Below, in pieces: positions 1 to 9,700 of a stretch of 64,000 nt of DNA. Below the pieces are notes generated by a model. The model ran no database searches. It was not told the DNA's origin and worked only from the letters and a program-made list of their open reading frames with translations. The translations under genes and the position numbers were made by a program. Each line of letters opens with the position of its first letter. Positions within the stretch are counted from its first letter, which is position 1. Source of the DNA: Dyella amyloliquefaciens (lineage in GTDB: Bacteria > Pseudomonadota > Gammaproteobacteria > Xanthomonadales > Rhodanobacteraceae); the NCBI RefSeq assembly GCF_004296575.1, contig NZ_SAYT01000001.1, forward strand, positions 186,001-250,000, written 5' to 3'.

Positions 1-146
1 GCACAGGGTGCGCTCCCACAACGGCGGAAGACTTCCGGCTCCACTAGGGGCTGCCCCGCTCTTGTAGGAGCGCACCCAGTGCGCGATCGCAGAGCCTCGT
101 CGTCACCGCTCCGTAGGCTTTTCGCGCACTGGGTGCGCTCCTACAA
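1..146. repeat. Three copies of a 'GTAGGAGCGCACC' intergenic repeat
   Basis: A 25-nt unit reading TTGTAGGAGCGCACC followed by CAGTGCGCGA lies at 62-86. Its exact reverse complement lies at 122-146, and a degenerate partial copy in the same sense as the second lies at 1-21. The inverted pair could fold into a long hairpin with about 35 nt between the arms. Units of this kind are common between genes in Xanthomonadales and Pseudomonas. The copies sit just beyond the 3' end of the minus-strand hydrolase gene, where a hairpin could help end transcription or protect the mRNA. No gene is seen in this stretch. Confidence 0.85.
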
Positions 147-167
147 CAGGCAGAGGGATGAGGGGCC

Positions 168-1016
168 TTACGCCCGCTTCTGCAACCAGTCGCCCATCTG
201 CTTCAACACCTGGCTTCTTGCCGGCTCCGCCTCGTTGAACAGCTCGTGGTACAGCGAGTCGAAGTAGCGGGTGGTGAGGTGGTTGCCGGCCCAGGCGGCG
301 GCGGAGAAATCGCGGCTGCCCGACGGATCCACCAGCTTGTCCGAACCCGCCACCAGCAGCAGGGTGGGCACGGCCAGCCGGGGTGCGTCGCCGATGGTGG
401 TGTCGCCGGTGCGGAAGATGAAATCGGCCAGCCTAGGCGTGATCCAGCCGTGGCGCAGCGGGTCGGCGCGATAGGTCGGTTCCACTTGCGTGTCGTGCGA
501 GAGCTTGTCGAACGGCAGCCCGTTCGGCAGCGGCAGGTTCGGCGTCACCTTGGCCAGTACCCCGGCCAGGCGCTGCATGAACTTCGATTCCCAGGTCCGC
601 AAGGCCGGCGAAGACAGCACCATCGCCGACGGGCGGATGCGTCGGTCCAGCACGGCTCGCGCGGCCACCAGACCGCCCATGCTGTGGCCGAGCAGCAGCG
701 GCGGGCGGGGAAGGGAGGCGGCGTAGCCGTTGTAGACCGTGGCCAGGTCTTCCAGCAGGTCGTCCGGATGGCTCAGGCTGCCGCGGGTGCCGGGCGTCTT
801 GCCATGGCCGCGCTGGTCGTAGCAGCGCACCGAGTAACCGCGGGTATGGAACCACTGGGCCAGCCGCTCGTAGCGGCCGCTGTGCTCGCCCAGCCCGTGG
901 ACGATCAGCACCGCGTCATGCGCCCGCGTGTGCGGCCAGTCGCGCACGAACAGCGTCTGGCCATCGGGCATGGTGAGCAGCTGCCCATCGTCGCGGTGGT
1001 CGCCCGGGTGGTTCAC
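168..1016 (-). CDS. Alpha/beta hydrolase, monoacylglycerol lipase/lysophospholipase-like
   Basis: A 282-residue single-domain alpha/beta hydrolase of the serine aminopeptidase S33/monoglyceride lipase type. The oxyanion region HGLGEHSGRY is at residues 40-49 and the nucleophile elbow GHSMGG at 110-115 (Ser112). The likely acid is Asp226 in AGSDKLVD and the likely base His257 in SLYHELF. HGLGEHSGRY is characteristic of the PldB/monoglyceride-lipase group, so the probable reaction is hydrolysis of monoacylglycerol or lysophospholipid; the substrate is inferred. There is no signal peptide, so it is cytosolic or loosely membrane-bound. It is transcribed alone and is followed by the hairpin-forming repeats at 1-146. 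Confidence 0.88.
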   Translation of the reverse strand: MNHPGDHRDDGQLLTMPDGQTLFVRDWPHTRAHDAVLIVHGLGEHSGRYERLAQWFHTRGYSVRCYDQRGHGKTPGTRGSLSHPDDLLEDLATVYNGYAASLPRPPLLLGHSMGGLVAARAVLDRRIRPSAMVLSSPALRTWESKFMQRLAGVLAKVTPNLPLPNGLPFDKLSHDTQVEPTYRADPLRHGWITPRLADFIFRTGDTTIGDAPRLAVPTLLLVAGSDKLVDPSGSRDFSAAAWAGNHLTTRYFDSLYHELFNEAEPARSQVLKQMGDWLQKRA

Positions 1017-1083
1017 ACGATGGCCTTATCGGGAAAGATCAGGATTCTGCATCAAGCCGGTGCGCCGTGGAGCATGCGGCGCA

Positions 1084-1112
1084 AAAAAGAAGGGAGCGGC
1101 CAGGCCGCTCCC
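1084..1112 (-). terminator. Rho-independent terminator of the first TonB-dependent receptor gene
   Basis: On the minus strand a 10-bp inverted repeat, GGGAGCGGCC against GGCCGCTCCC, is followed by TTCTTTTTT. It lies about 30 nt beyond the stop codon of the receptor at 1141. Stem plus U-tract is the classic intrinsic terminator form. Confidence 0.85.
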
Positions 1113-1140
1113 CTCCAGGGATCCTCGTCGCCGGTGCCGC

Positions 1141-3402
1141 TTAGAAGTCGGCCCGGAACTCCACGCCCAGGATGCGCGGGTCGTTGACGAAGGCGGTGCG
1201 GTTGTTGAAGTCGATCGCACCCGTGATGTAGGTCTTGTTGGTGATGTTGCGGCCGTACAGGGCGATTTCGCGCTTGCCGAAATCCCAGTTGTAGCCCACG
1301 CGCACGCCACCCTCGAGCATCGGCTTGCCGCGGAACTCTTCCGACTGGTACAGGAAGAAGTTCACCTCGCTGCGGTAGCTCCAGTCGGTGTAGAAGAAGA
1401 ACTCGCCGCTCTCGCCGTACGGGATGCCGTAGCGCGCCGTCATGTTGCCGATCCACTTGGGCGCGTTGGGCAGCGGGTTGCCGTCCACCAGCGCGTTGCC
1501 TTGCGCATTGAGCGGGTCGAGCACCGTGCAGCCGGCGCCGCACACGGCCACGGCCAGGTTCGGGTCCTTCAGCTCGGTGTGGTTGTAGCTGCCGCCGGCG
1601 GTGAGCACGAAGTTCGGCGTGACATAGGCTTCGAGGTCGAACTCGGCGCCGTAGCCTTCCGTCTTCTTCGCGTTGATAAGGCGCGTGACATTGATGTCGC
1701 CACCCACCGCAGTGAGCTGCTGGTTGTGCATGGTGTAGTCATACACGTCCGCGTTGAAGCGCAGGCGGTTATCCATGCCCGTGGTCTTCACGCCCAGCTC
1801 GTACGAGGTGATCGTCTCGGGCTTGGCCTGCGAGATGAAGTCGGCAAACAGCACGCGGCCCTGCACGCTGGGTGCGCGGAAGCCATTGGCGATGCGGCCA
1901 TACACGTTGACGTTCGGGTTGAGCGTCCACGTACCGGTGAGGTCGCCGCTCCAGCGCGCATCGTGCGGATCGGCGCCCAGCGACAGCGGGCCCGCGCCGA
2001 TCGGCGACAGGATGCGGTCCACGTGGAAATCGCGCGAGTCGTGCGAGTAACGCGCACCGGCGCGCACGTCGAAGTCGTCCGTCAGGCGATAGTCCACCGA
2101 ACCGAACCCCGCCCACGCACGCGTGGTTTGGCTCTGCTGCGCATAGCCGTCCATCGCGTGGTTGTTGAGCGTGTTGTAGTCGTAGTTGACGATCGCGATG
2201 TCTTCGTAGAAGTAGTACGCGCCCACCTGCCAGTTCAGCTGATCCTGCGGATTGCTGGCGAGGCGGAATTCCTGCGTGATCTGGTTGTCGTGCGGCAGTG
2301 CATCGGCCGTCTCGGACGGGAACGGCGTGACGTACTGGTTCTGGCTCGGGTTCAGCGGAATGGCGATGCCGCCGTCCACGTCGCCCAGGCTGTACGTGGT
2401 GGCCTTCTCGAAACCGGTGATCGAGGTGAAGGTGTAGTCACCCAGGTTCCAGGTGAGGTGCGCGTTGCTGCCCCACGAGAACAGGTGCTGGCGGTTGCGG
2501 CCGTCCTGGTACACCACGTCGCGGTTGAAGCCCGGTACCAGGCTGTCGCTGCCCAGCGGGATCGCGTTCGCGCGGTTCACCATGGCGCTACCGTCCAGCC
2601 AGCGCGCGTGCGCGTTGAGCAGCGCGTTGAATCCATCGTTGTCGTACATCGCCTGCAGGCGGATGGCGCGGTCGTTATAGCCACCCAGCGCATCCTTCTC
2701 GCCGGTGTAGCCGTTGTCGATCCAGCCGTCGCGATGCTGCGCCAGCGCCGACACGCGGCCCGACCAGTGGCCGCCCAGCGAACCACCGAGCGCGGCCTCA
2801 GCATTTGCCGTGCCCTTGCTGCCGTACGACACGCGGGCGTAGCCGCTTGTGTCCTGGCTCGGCTTCACCGAATCGAACTTGATCACGCCGGCCGGCGAGT
2901 TGCGGCCGAACATGGTGCCCTGCGGACCGCGCAGCACTTCCACCTGGTTCAGGTCGAACAGCGGGAAGCCCTTGAGGATCGGGTTCTCCTGCACGATGTC
3001 GTCGTACACCATCGACACCGGCTGCGACGCATTGAGGTCGAAGTCGCTGTTGCCGAGGCCGCGGATGTAGAAGCGCGGGAACTCACGGCCATACGAGGTT
3101 TCGGCGTACACGCTCGGCGCACGGCCGGCGAGCTGCAGCACGGTGTCGCCGGACTGGCCGTAGTTGTCGAGCTGCGCCGGCGTCAGCACCGTCATCGAGA
3201 TCGGCACCTTCTGCAGATTCTCGACGCGCTTTTCAGCGGTCACGTTCACGGTGGCCAGCTCAACGGGCTTGCTGTTCTTGGCGTTCGTGGTCTGTTGTGC
3301 CGTAGCGTCCTGTGCGTTGGCGGAGGAAGCAGCACCCAAGGCAAGGGCACTGGCAATGGAAAGGGCAAGCACGGCGAAGCGCGTCGGGCTGGCGGCGGTC
3401 AT
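1141..3402 (-). CDS. TonB-dependent outer-membrane receptor
   Basis: A 753-residue TonB-dependent receptor. The start at 3402 is preferred: it has a GGGGA ribosome site 8 nt upstream and begins a clean signal peptide ([20 protein letters not shown], cleaved near ANA-QDA). The frame stays open upstream as far as 3609 but that part has no receptor-like content. The mature protein opens with a TonB-box/plug region ([20 protein letters not shown]). The plug motif [16 protein letters not shown] follows, then a 22-strand-type barrel ending in Phe (RADF), as needed for Bam-dependent assembly. It has no carboxypeptidase-like N-terminal domain. The ligand cannot be read from sequence. It is transcribed away from lhr and ends at the terminator at 1084-1112. 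Confidence 0.93.
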   Translation of the reverse strand: MTAASPTRFAVLALSIASALALGAASSANAQDATAQQTTNAKNSKPVELATVNVTAEKRVENLQKVPISMTVLTPAQLDNYGQSGDTVLQLAGRAPSVYAETSYGREFPRFYIRGLGNSDFDLNASQPVSMVYDDIVQENPILKGFPLFDLNQVEVLRGPQGTMFGRNSPAGVIKFDSVKPSQDTSGYARVSYGSKGTANAEAALGGSLGGHWSGRVSALAQHRDGWIDNGYTGEKDALGGYNDRAIRLQAMYDNDGFNALLNAHARWLDGSAMVNRANAIPLGSDSLVPGFNRDVVYQDGRNRQHLFSWGSNAHLTWNLGDYTFTSITGFEKATTYSLGDVDGGIAIPLNPSQNQYVTPFPSETADALPHDNQITQEFRLASNPQDQLNWQVGAYYFYEDIAIVNYDYNTLNNHAMDGYAQQSQTTRAWAGFGSVDYRLTDDFDVRAGARYSHDSRDFHVDRILSPIGAGPLSLGADPHDARWSGDLTGTWTLNPNVNVYGRIANGFRAPSVQGRVLFADFISQAKPETITSYELGVKTTGMDNRLRFNADVYDYTMHNQQLTAVGGDINVTRLINAKKTEGYGAEFDLEAYVTPNFVLTAGGSYNHTELKDPNLAVAVCGAGCTVLDPLNAQGNALVDGNPLPNAPKWIGNMTARYGIPYGESGEFFFYTDWSYRSEVNFFLYQSEEFRGKPMLEGGVRVGYNWDFGKREIALYGRNITNKTYITGAIDFNNRTAFVNDPRILGVEFRADF

Positions 3403-3607
3403 TGGAATATCCCCGGATAATTGGAAGGCAACGGCAAGCAAAAAAAGGCGCCGCAAAAAACATACTTCGGCGTACGGCGGCGTCACGCCATTGTCATCGA
3501 AAAATGGTGCGACGCGAAAGCGAATAATTTCGAACGGTGTTGCCATTTGGGCCCACGGGCCCCATCTCGGGTTACTCTGGACCCGCCTGCCGGTCACGGC
3601 TAAACCC
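3403..3607. promoter_or_regulatory. Divergent intergenic region between receptor gene and lhr
   Basis: This 205-bp gap between two divergent starts holds runs of A (AAAAAAGG, AAAAAACATAC, GAAAAATGG) and is AT-richer than the coding DNA on either side. It must contain the promoters of both genes. The receptor's ribosome site GGGGA lies on the minus strand at about 3411-3415. No clear operator palindrome is visible. Confidence 0.5.
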
Positions 3608-6600
3608 ATGCCACTGCACGATTTTCATCCCGCCGTTGCGGCCTGGTTCCAAGGCGCGTTCAGCGCGCCCACCGCACCGCAAAAAGCCGCCTGGCCGTCC
3701 ATTCGAGCCGGCCAGCACACGCTGGTGGCCGCCCCGACAGGTTCAGGCAAGACACTCACCGCCTTTCTCGCCGCCATTGATACGCTGGTGCGCGAAGGCG
3801 TGGAAAACGACGGCACGCTGCAGGACATCACCTCGGTCGTCTACGTGTCGCCGCTGAAGGCACTGTCCAACGACATCCGCATCAACCTGGAAGCACCACT
3901 CGAAGGCATCCGCGCGCAACTCGCCGCGATGGGCCTGCCCGACGTGGACATTCGGACGGCCGTACGCACTGGCGACACACCGCAAGCCGAACGCAACTGG
4001 ATGCGCAAGCAACCGCCGCACATCCTGGTGACCACACCCGAGTCGCTGTACATCCTGCTTGGCTCCGAATCGGGTCGGCGCATGTTGTCGGGCACGCGTA
4101 CGGTGATCGTGGATGAGATTCACGCGCTGGCGTCGAGCAAGCGTGGTGCGCATCTGGCGTTATCGTTGGAGCGGTTGGAGTCGTTGTGTCAGCGGAGGCT
4201 GCTGCGCATTGGTTTGTCGGCGACGCAGAAGCCGATTGAAGAAGTCGCCCGCTTTCTAGTCGGGTCACACGCCTCGCTCCCTCTCCCCTCCGGGGAGAGG
4301 GCTGGGGTGAGGGGCCAATCTAGCGACACCGGCCGTTCAAAGCGAAACGCCGCTCTTACAACCGAAGCCGCAAGCCCCGCACCCTCATCCGACCCTTCGG
4401 GCCACCTTCTCCCAAAGGAGAAGGGGAAGGGCAACGTCAACGTCAACATCATCGACGTAGGCCACACCCGCGAGCGCGACCTCGCCATCGCCGTCCCACC
4501 CGTCCCACTCGAATCCGTGATGTCCAACGACTGCTGGGAGTTGGTCTACAACCAACTCGCCCAACTCGTCGAAACCCATCGCACCACACTCGTCTTCGTC
4601 AACACGCGCCGCATGGCCGAGCGCGTCTCCCGCCATCTCTCCGAACGCCTCGGGAAGGAAGCCGTCGCCGCCCACCACGGCAGCCTCGCCAAGGAGCAAC
4701 GCCTCGACGCCGAACAACGCCTCAAGCGCGGCGACCTCAAGGTGCTGGTTGCCACCGCCTCACTGGAACTCGGCATCGACATCGGCGACGTCGACCTGGT
4801 CTGCCAACTCGGCTCGCCACGCTCCATCGCCGCCTTCCTGCAACGCGCCGGCCGCTCCGGTCACGCCGTGGATGGCACGCCAAAAGCGCGCCTATTCCCC
4901 ACCACGCGCGACGACCTCGTCGAATGCACGGCCCTGCTCGACTGCGTTCGCCGCGGCGAACTCGACACCCTGATCCAGCCCCCGCAACCGCTCGACGTAC
5001 TCGCCCAGCAGATCGTCGCGGAAGTGGCCTGTCAGGAATGGAACGAAGACGCGCTGTTCGACACGCTGCGTCGCGCCTATCCCTATCGCCAACTCACGCG
5101 CGAGCAGTTCGACGCCACCGTGCGCATGCTGGCCGATGGCTTCACCACGCGTCGTGGTGCACGTGCCGCGTACATCCATCGCGATGCCGTGCACAAACAA
5201 CTGCGCGCACGACGCGGCGCACGCCTCACTGCCGTCACCTCCGGCGGCGCCATTCCCGACACGGCCGACTACCTCGTCGTGCTCGAACCGCAGGCCACCA
5301 TCATCGGCACGGTCAACGAAGACTTCGCCGTGGAAAGCCTGGCCGGCGACGTGTTCCAGCTGGGCAATAGCAGCTACCGCATCCAGCGCGTGGAGCGCGA
5401 TCGCCTGCGCGTGGAAGACGCGCAAGGCGTGCCGCCGAACATCCCGTTCTGGCTAGGCGAAGCACCCGGCCGCACCGCCGAGCTGTCGCACGGCGTATCG
5501 CGCCTGCGCGAAGAGATCGCCACGCGACTCGACGAAGGCGGCGTATCCACCGTCATGCACTGGCTGATGCATACGCTGGGTATGAGCGAGTCGTCCGCGC
5601 AGCAGCTTGCCGATTATATGGGCGCCGCCAAGGCCTCGCTCGGCGTGCTGCCCACGCAGGACACCATCGTGTTCGAGCGCTTCTTCGACGAATCCGGCGG
5701 CACCCAGCTCATCATCCATACGCCGTGGGGCAGCCGCATCAACCGCGCATGGGGCCTCGCGCTGCGCAAGCGCTTCTGTCGCCAGTTCAACTTCGAACTG
5801 CAGGCCGCCGCCACTGAAGACGCCATCGTGCTGTCGCTCTCCACCAGCCATAGCTTCCCGCTGGAAGAAGTGGCGCGTTACCTGCACTCCAATACCGCCG
5901 AGCACGTACTGGTGCAGGCGCTGCTCGATGCGCCGCTGTTCCCCGTGCGCTGGCGCTGGAACGCCACCACCGCGCTCGCCTTGCCGCGCTTCCAGGGCGG
6001 CCGCAAGGTGCCGCCGCAACTGCAGCGCATGAAGAGCGAAGACCTGCTCGCCACCGTTTTCCCCGACCAGGTGGCGTGCCTGGAAAACATCGTGGGCGAG
6101 CGCGAGATTCCCGATCACCCGCTGGTCAACCAGACCCTGCACGACTGCCTGCGCGAAGCGATGGACGTCGACGGCCTGCTGCACATCCTGCGCGGGCTGG
6201 AAGAAGGCTCCATCCGCGTCGTCGCGCGCGACCTTGCCGCACCCAGCCCGCTTGCCGGTGAAGTACTCACCGCCGCGCCCTACGCCTACCTCGACGACGC
6301 CCCGCTGGAAGAACGCCGCACCCAGGCCGTGCAATCCCGCCGCTGGACCGACGCAGACAGCGCCGACGACCTCGGCCGCCTCGACGAAGACGCCATCGCC
6401 TCCGTCCGCGAAGAAGCCTGGCCGCAAGTCCGCAGCGCCGACGAAATGCACGAAGCCCTGGGCATCCTCGGCGGCATCACCCAACAAGAAGCCGACACCA
6501 ACGAAGGCTGGAACGACTGGCTTAAAACCCTGGCCAAGAACCATCGGGCGACGCGCTTATCTCCCTCTCCCCTCCGGGGAGAGGGCCGGGGTGAGGGGCC

Positions 6601-8206
6601 ACTCTTGCCCCAGTCCAACGTTTGGACCACAGCCGAAAAACTCCCCCAATGGCAATCCCTCCACCCTGACGCCCCCCTGCACCCACCCATCTCCGCCCCA
6701 GCCGAATACGCCGCCCAACCCTGGACCCGCGAAGACGCCCTGCTCGAACTCGTCCGCGGCCGCCTGACCGGCCTCGGCCCCGTCACCGTGCCGCAGCTCG
6801 CCGCCTCGCTGCAGGTGCCCGCCACCGACATCGACCTCACCCTGCTGCGCCTGCAATCAGAAGGCTATGTGATGCAGGGCCACTTCACGCCCGGCACGCC
6901 GGACATCGAATGGTGCGAGCGTCATCTGCTCGCGCGCATCCACCGCTACACCATCGGCCGCCTGCGCCGCGAGATCGAACCGGTCAGCCGGCGCGACCTC
7001 ATGCGCTTCCTGTTCGAATGGCAGCACGCCGCGCCCGGCGCGCGCCTCACCGGCCCCGATGCACTGCCCGCCGTGCTCACCCAGCTCGAAGGCTACGAAG
7101 CCGCGGCCGGCGCCTGGGAAACCGAAGTGCTGCCCGCGCGCATCGACGACTACTCCATCACCTGGCTGGACGACCTGTGCCGCGCCGGCCGCATCAGCTG
7201 GAGCCGCCTGCGCAGCGGCAATGGCGGTGGCAGCGGCCCCGTGCGCGCCACGCCCATCGTGCTGCTGCCGCGCCGCAGCGTCCCGGTGTGGGCCAGCACC
7301 GCCGCGAACGCAGGCGAAGTGCAGGACACCCCGGTGTCCTCGCGCGCCCAGGCCGTGCTCGACACCCTGCGTGACGAAGGCGCCTTGTTCTTCGACGAAC
7401 TGATGCACGCCACGCACCTGCTGCGCACCGAACTGGAAGACGCCCTGGGCGAACTCGTCGCCGCCGGCCGCATCACCGCCGACAGCTTCGCCGGCCTCCG
7501 CGCCCTGCTGCTCCCCGCCGCCAAACGCGACGCCCACCGCCACCGCCGCCTCCGCCGCCACATGCTCACCGGCGTAGAAGACGCCGGCCGCTGGTCGCTG
7601 GTGCGTTCAAGCTCTTCCTTCTCCTCCGGGAGAAGGTGGCCCGAAGGGACGGATGAGGGTGCGGATCTTGCGAAACCCCCAGCCAGCGCCGGCAAACCCG
7701 ACCCAGAAACCCTAGAGCACATCGCCCGCACCCTCCTACGCCGCTACGGCGTCGTCTTCTGGAAGCTGCTCGAACGCGAAGCCCCCTGGCTCCCCAGCTG
7801 GCGCGAACTGCTGCGCGTCTACCACCGCCTGGAAGCCCGCGGCGAAATCCGCGGCGGCCGTTTCGTGGAAGGCCTGGTCGGTGAACAGTTCGCCCTACCC
7901 GAAGCCATCGCCCGCCTGCGCGCAGTACGCCAGCAAGACCCGCAAGGCGAACTCGTCTGCCTCAGCGGCTCCGACCCCCTCAACCTGGTCGGCACCGTCC
8001 TTGCCGGCAACAAACTCCCCGCCGTCACCGGCACCCGCGTCCTCTACGAAGACGGCGTCCCCGTAGCCGCCCTGGTCGCCAACAAAACCCAATGGCTGAT
8101 CGACGCCACCACCGCGCAACAGGCCCACTGGCGCAACGCACTCCTACGCCGCGCCGAACCCGATCACCTGATAGCCGACACCCGCTCGGCAGGCCTCAGC
8201 CCCTAA
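3608..8206 (+). CDS. lhr: Lhr-family ATP-dependent DNA helicase
   Basis: A 1532-residue Lhr helicase, close to the roughly 1540 residues of E. coli Lhr. The ATG at 3608 fits the family's N-terminus; the frame is open further upstream but lies in the divergent promoter region. Walker A APTGSGKT is at 42-49, the DEIH box at 169-172 and motif III SAT at 204-206. The N-terminal core is followed by the winged-helix/beta-barrel Lhr core and the long C-terminal half typical of full-length bacterial Lhr. Known members translocate 3'-5' on single-stranded DNA, unwind RNA-DNA hybrids and act in DNA repair. Odd point: three places carry in-frame insertions made of dispersed repeat DNA (4277-4314 plus 4380-4430, 6561-6598, 7614-7664). 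They encode low-complexity, Pro/Gly/Ser/Arg-rich loops such as [13 protein letters not shown] and [13 protein letters not shown]. Confidence 0.95.
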   Translation: MPLHDFHPAVAAWFQGAFSAPTAPQKAAWPSIRAGQHTLVAAPTGSGKTLTAFLAAIDTLVREGVENDGTLQDITSVVYVSPLKALSNDIRINLEAPLEGIRAQLAAMGLPDVDIRTAVRTGDTPQAERNWMRKQPPHILVTTPESLYILLGSESGRRMLSGTRTVIVDEIHALASSKRGAHLALSLERLESLCQRRLLRIGLSATQKPIEEVARFLVGSHASLPLPSGERAGVRGQSSDTGRSKRNAALTTEAASPAPSSDPSGHLLPKEKGKGNVNVNIIDVGHTRERDLAIAVPPVPLESVMSNDCWELVYNQLAQLVETHRTTLVFVNTRRMAERVSRHLSERLGKEAVAAHHGSLAKEQRLDAEQRLKRGDLKVLVATASLELGIDIGDVDLVCQLGSPRSIAAFLQRAGRSGHAVDGTPKARLFPTTRDDLVECTALLDCVRRGELDTLIQPPQPLDVLAQQIVAEVACQEWNEDALFDTLRRAYPYRQLTREQFDATVRMLADGFTTRRGARAAYIHRDAVHKQLRARRGARLTAVTSGGAIPDTADYLVVLEPQATIIGTVNEDFAVESLAGDVFQLGNSSYRIQRVERDRLRVEDAQGVPPNIPFWLGEAPGRTAELSHGVSRLREEIATRLDEGGVSTVMHWLMHTLGMSESSAQQLADYMGAAKASLGVLPTQDTIVFERFFDESGGTQLIIHTPWGSRINRAWGLALRKRFCRQFNFELQAAATEDAIVLSLSTSHSFPLEEVARYLHSNTAEHVLVQALLDAPLFPVRWRWNATTALALPRFQGGRKVPPQLQRMKSEDLLATVFPDQVACLENIVGEREIPDHPLVNQTLHDCLREAMDVDGLLHILRGLEEGSIRVVARDLAAPSPLAGEVLTAAPYAYLDDAPLEERRTQAVQSRRWTDADSADDLGRLDEDAIASVREEAWPQVRSADEMHEALGILGGITQQEADTNEGWNDWLKTLAKNHRATRLSPSPLRGEGRGEGPLLPQSNVWTTAEKLPQWQSLHPDAPLHPPISAPAEYAAQPWTREDALLELVRGRLTGLGPVTVPQLAASLQVPATDIDLTLLRLQSEGYVMQGHFTPGTPDIEWCERHLLARIHRYTIGRLRREIEPVSRRDLMRFLFEWQHAAPGARLTGPDALPAVLTQLEGYEAAAGAWETEVLPARIDDYSITWLDDLCRAGRISWSRLRSGNGGGSGPVRATPIVLLPRRSVPVWASTAANAGEVQDTPVSSRAQAVLDTLRDEGALFFDELMHATHLLRTELEDALGELVAAGRITADSFAGLRALLLPAAKRDAHRHRRLRRHMLTGVEDAGRWSLVRSSSSFSSGRRWPEGTDEGADLAKPPASAGKPDPETLEHIARTLLRRYGVVFWKLLEREAPWLPSWRELLRVYHRLEARGEIRGGRFVEGLVGEQFALPEAIARLRAVRQQDPQGELVCLSGSDPLNLVGTVLAGNKLPAVTGTRVLYEDGVPVAALVANKTQWLIDATTAQQAHWRNALLRRAEPDHLIADTRSAGLSP
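4277..4314 (+). repeat. In-frame dispersed repeat in lhr, type 1 copy A
   Basis: A 38-nt unit, CTCCCTCTCCCCTCCGGGGA followed by GAGGGCTGGGGTGAGGGG, with a self-complementary core (CCTCTCCCCTCCGGGGAGAGG). Here it starts at codon position 1 and encodes [13 protein letters not shown]. It falls between helicase motif III (residue 204) and the second RecA-like domain. Copy B at 6561 differs at one base and is read in another frame. Confidence 0.85.
4380..4430 (-). repeat. In-frame dispersed repeat in lhr, type 2 copy A
   Basis: CACCCTCATCCGACCCTTCG with GGCCACCTTCTCCCAAAGGA and GAAGGGGAAG. It contains a CTTCTCC...GGAGAAG hairpin. The same unit occurs in the opposite orientation at 7614-7664. It lies 65 nt beyond the type-1 copy, and together the two make an insertion of roughly 50 residues in the helicase. 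Confidence 0.8.
6561..6598 (+). repeat. In-frame dispersed repeat in lhr, type 1 copy B
   Basis: Same 38-nt unit as at 4277-4314 with one substitution (GGGCCGGGG for GGGCTGGGG). It starts at codon position 2, so it encodes [13 protein letters not shown]. That one DNA unit is read in two frames inside one gene shows that the peptide is not what is conserved. Confidence 0.85.
7614..7664 (+). repeat. In-frame dispersed repeat in lhr, type 2 copy B (inverted)
   Basis: CTTCCTTCTCCTCCGGGAGA followed by AGGTGGCCCGAAGGGACGGA and TGAGGGTG, the reverse complement of the unit at 4380-4430 with a few substitutions. Translated here as [18 protein letters not shown], within the C-terminal half of Lhr. Confidence 0.82.
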
Positions 8207-8244
8207 GCGGGCGAGGCGCTAAATCCCGCCGTTCCCGCTTTTTG

Positions 8245-8297
8245 CCCGTCATTCCCGCGAGGCGCTTTTCAACAGCCGTAGGCTGGTCAAGCGGGAC
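8245..8297 (+). repeat. Dispersed palindromic repeat (copy 1)
   Basis: CCCGTCATTCCCGCGAGGCG, CTTTTCAACAGCCGTAGGCT and GGTCAAGCGGGAC. Nearly the same sequence occurs reverse-complemented at 22814-22865. The element lies in the 200-nt gap between the convergent lhr and NTF2-like genes. Nothing else is recognised in that gap. Confidence 0.8.
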
Positions 8298-8408
8298 TGC
8301 GCATAGCGCAGAACGCCCGTAGGGGCGGCCCCGAAGGGGCGAGCGCAGCGAGTCATCCAGTGACTTTGGCTCTAGGCCCGCAAACACACAGGCCCACACC
8401 GTGAACCC

Positions 8409-8780
8409 TCACTCACTGTAATCCCCGATATAAACCAACAACCCATCCCGCGCCCGAAACTCACTGCGCCCATTCAACGTAATCGACTGCCCGGCGCGCA
8501 CCCCATTGGGCAGGTCCACTGCAAACGTCCCGTCGAACAGGATGTGCGCCGTCGCCGTCCCATCCCGCTCCTCGTAAGCCAGGATCAACTGCCGCCGCGC
8601 GGAAAACAGATAACTCGAACTCGACGCCAGGTGCCGCAACTCATCGGCCCCCTGGGTGCGCACGCTCATCACGCCGGCCGTGTAGTTCTCAAACACCACT
8701 TCGCGATGCATCGTCGCCAGCATGCCGTCGACGTCCATGCGGTTATAGGCAGCCAGGTACCGCTCAATCAGCTCGCGCAT
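8409..8780 (-). CDS. NTF2-like/SnoaL-fold protein
   Basis: A 123-residue protein with the cone-shaped NTF2-like signature. It opens with a helix pattern MRELIERYLAAYNRMDVDGM, then MHREVVFENY, and alternating beta strands follow, ending in GLLVYIGDYSE. The ATG at 8780 is chosen because GAAGGG lies upstream and the fold starts at once; the longer open frame to 8948 adds low-complexity sequence only. Proteins of this family are small hydrolases, isomerases or ligand binders; no catalytic role can be assigned. It lies between the Lhr gene and the tRNA, converging on lhr. Confidence 0.8.
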   Translation of the reverse strand: MRELIERYLAAYNRMDVDGMLATMHREVVFENYTAGVMSVRTQGADELRHLASSSSYLFSARRQLILAYEERDGTATAHILFDGTFAVDLPNGVRAGQSITLNGRSEFRARDGLLVYIGDYSE

Positions 8781-8949
8781 GCCGCACCCTTCATCCACAA
8801 GCGCCACCACTCGGCGCGTTGGTGGAAAGTCTACGTCACCCGCGCCACCAAGCCGAAATCCCGGCCCGGCGGCAGCCCCGCCAGGTCGACGCCCACCCCC
8901 GCTCCCGCTACCATGACCGCCCCACGCCGGCGCAACGCCGGCAGGCAAT

Positions 8950-9025
<76 letters not shown>

Positions 9026-9198
9026 TATCGGAAAGGTCGTTTGACCCTGATTCGGGCGCAAGAAGGATTTCAAGCGCAGGTGCTGGTGACTCAATAGCAA
9101 GGGTGATGACACTTGGTATCATCCTGCGAGACTGGACCAGCTCAGTCTTGGAGCAAAAGACGCCGGGACGCCAAGGGGGAATAGTGGGCGATTGCGAT

Positions 9199-9684
9199 TC
9201 ACCTACCCGAAACTATCAGTGGCCGGTCTTTAACCTCGGATCCGGCCTCTTCGATCTCGATGCTGTCGTCGCGCATCGTGAGCCAAGTGGCGAGAAGTTC
9301 TCCAACGTGATCTGCGTCGCGCCGCAAGGCACATTCCCAGACCACGGCAAGTCGCCAGCCAGCGTCTATCAGTGTCTTCAATGCAGAGGCATCGCGTTCC
9401 CGATTGCGCTGAAGCTTTGCGTCCCAGAAGGCTGTGCGGGTTTTGGGAAGTCGGAAATAGCTGCATCCGTTATGGCGATGCCAGAAGCAGCCATGTACGA
9501 ACACAACTGCTCCCCACTTTGGGAGGACGAGATCTGGTCTTCCAGCGAGTCCCTTGGGATGCAGGCGATATCGGAAACCTTCCCGCCAGAGGCGCTTGCG
9601 TACCGCCATCTCAGGCAGCGTGTCCTTTCCTCGGATACGCGACATTAGAGCCGAGCGCTTTTCGGCGCTCATTTTGTCAACCAT
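9199..9684 (-). CDS. vsr: Very short patch repair (Vsr) mismatch endonuclease
   Basis: A 161-residue Vsr homologue that nicks DNA 5' of T in T:G mismatches formed by deamination of 5-methylcytosine. With the start at 9684 the key residues fall at E. coli Vsr numbering: Glu25 (LPEMA), Asp51 (GRPDLVLP), His64 and His69 (VHGCFWHRH). The zinc ligands are Cys66, His71, Cys74 and Cys118. That agreement is why this ATG is preferred to the in-frame start at 9744. It is divergent from the cytosine-5 methyltransferase with 16 bp between the starts. Pairing with a C5-methylase is the usual Vsr context. It is apparently intact. Confidence 0.95.
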   Translation of the reverse strand: MVDKMSAEKRSALMSRIRGKDTLPEMAVRKRLWREGFRYRLHPKGLAGRPDLVLPKWGAVVFVHGCFWHRHNGCSYFRLPKTRTAFWDAKLQRNRERDASALKTLIDAGWRLAVVWECALRRDADHVGELLATWLTMRDDSIEIEEAGSEVKDRPLIVSGR

Positions 9685-9700
9685 GATTTGAGTCCAGATC

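Noticed and set aside
928-3420. 830-residue open frame on the plus strand
   Set aside because: It is antisense to the TonB-dependent receptor and made of Val/Arg/Ala-rich shadow sequence with no domain; the receptor motifs on the other strand decide it.
5453-6544. 363-residue minus-strand frame inside lhr
   Set aside because: Shadow of the Lhr coding frame in high-GC DNA; no motifs and no ribosome site.
9026-9198. Integrase or excisionase remnant next to the tRNA
   Set aside because: No frame with tyrosine-recombinase or HTH motifs is visible in these 173 nt.
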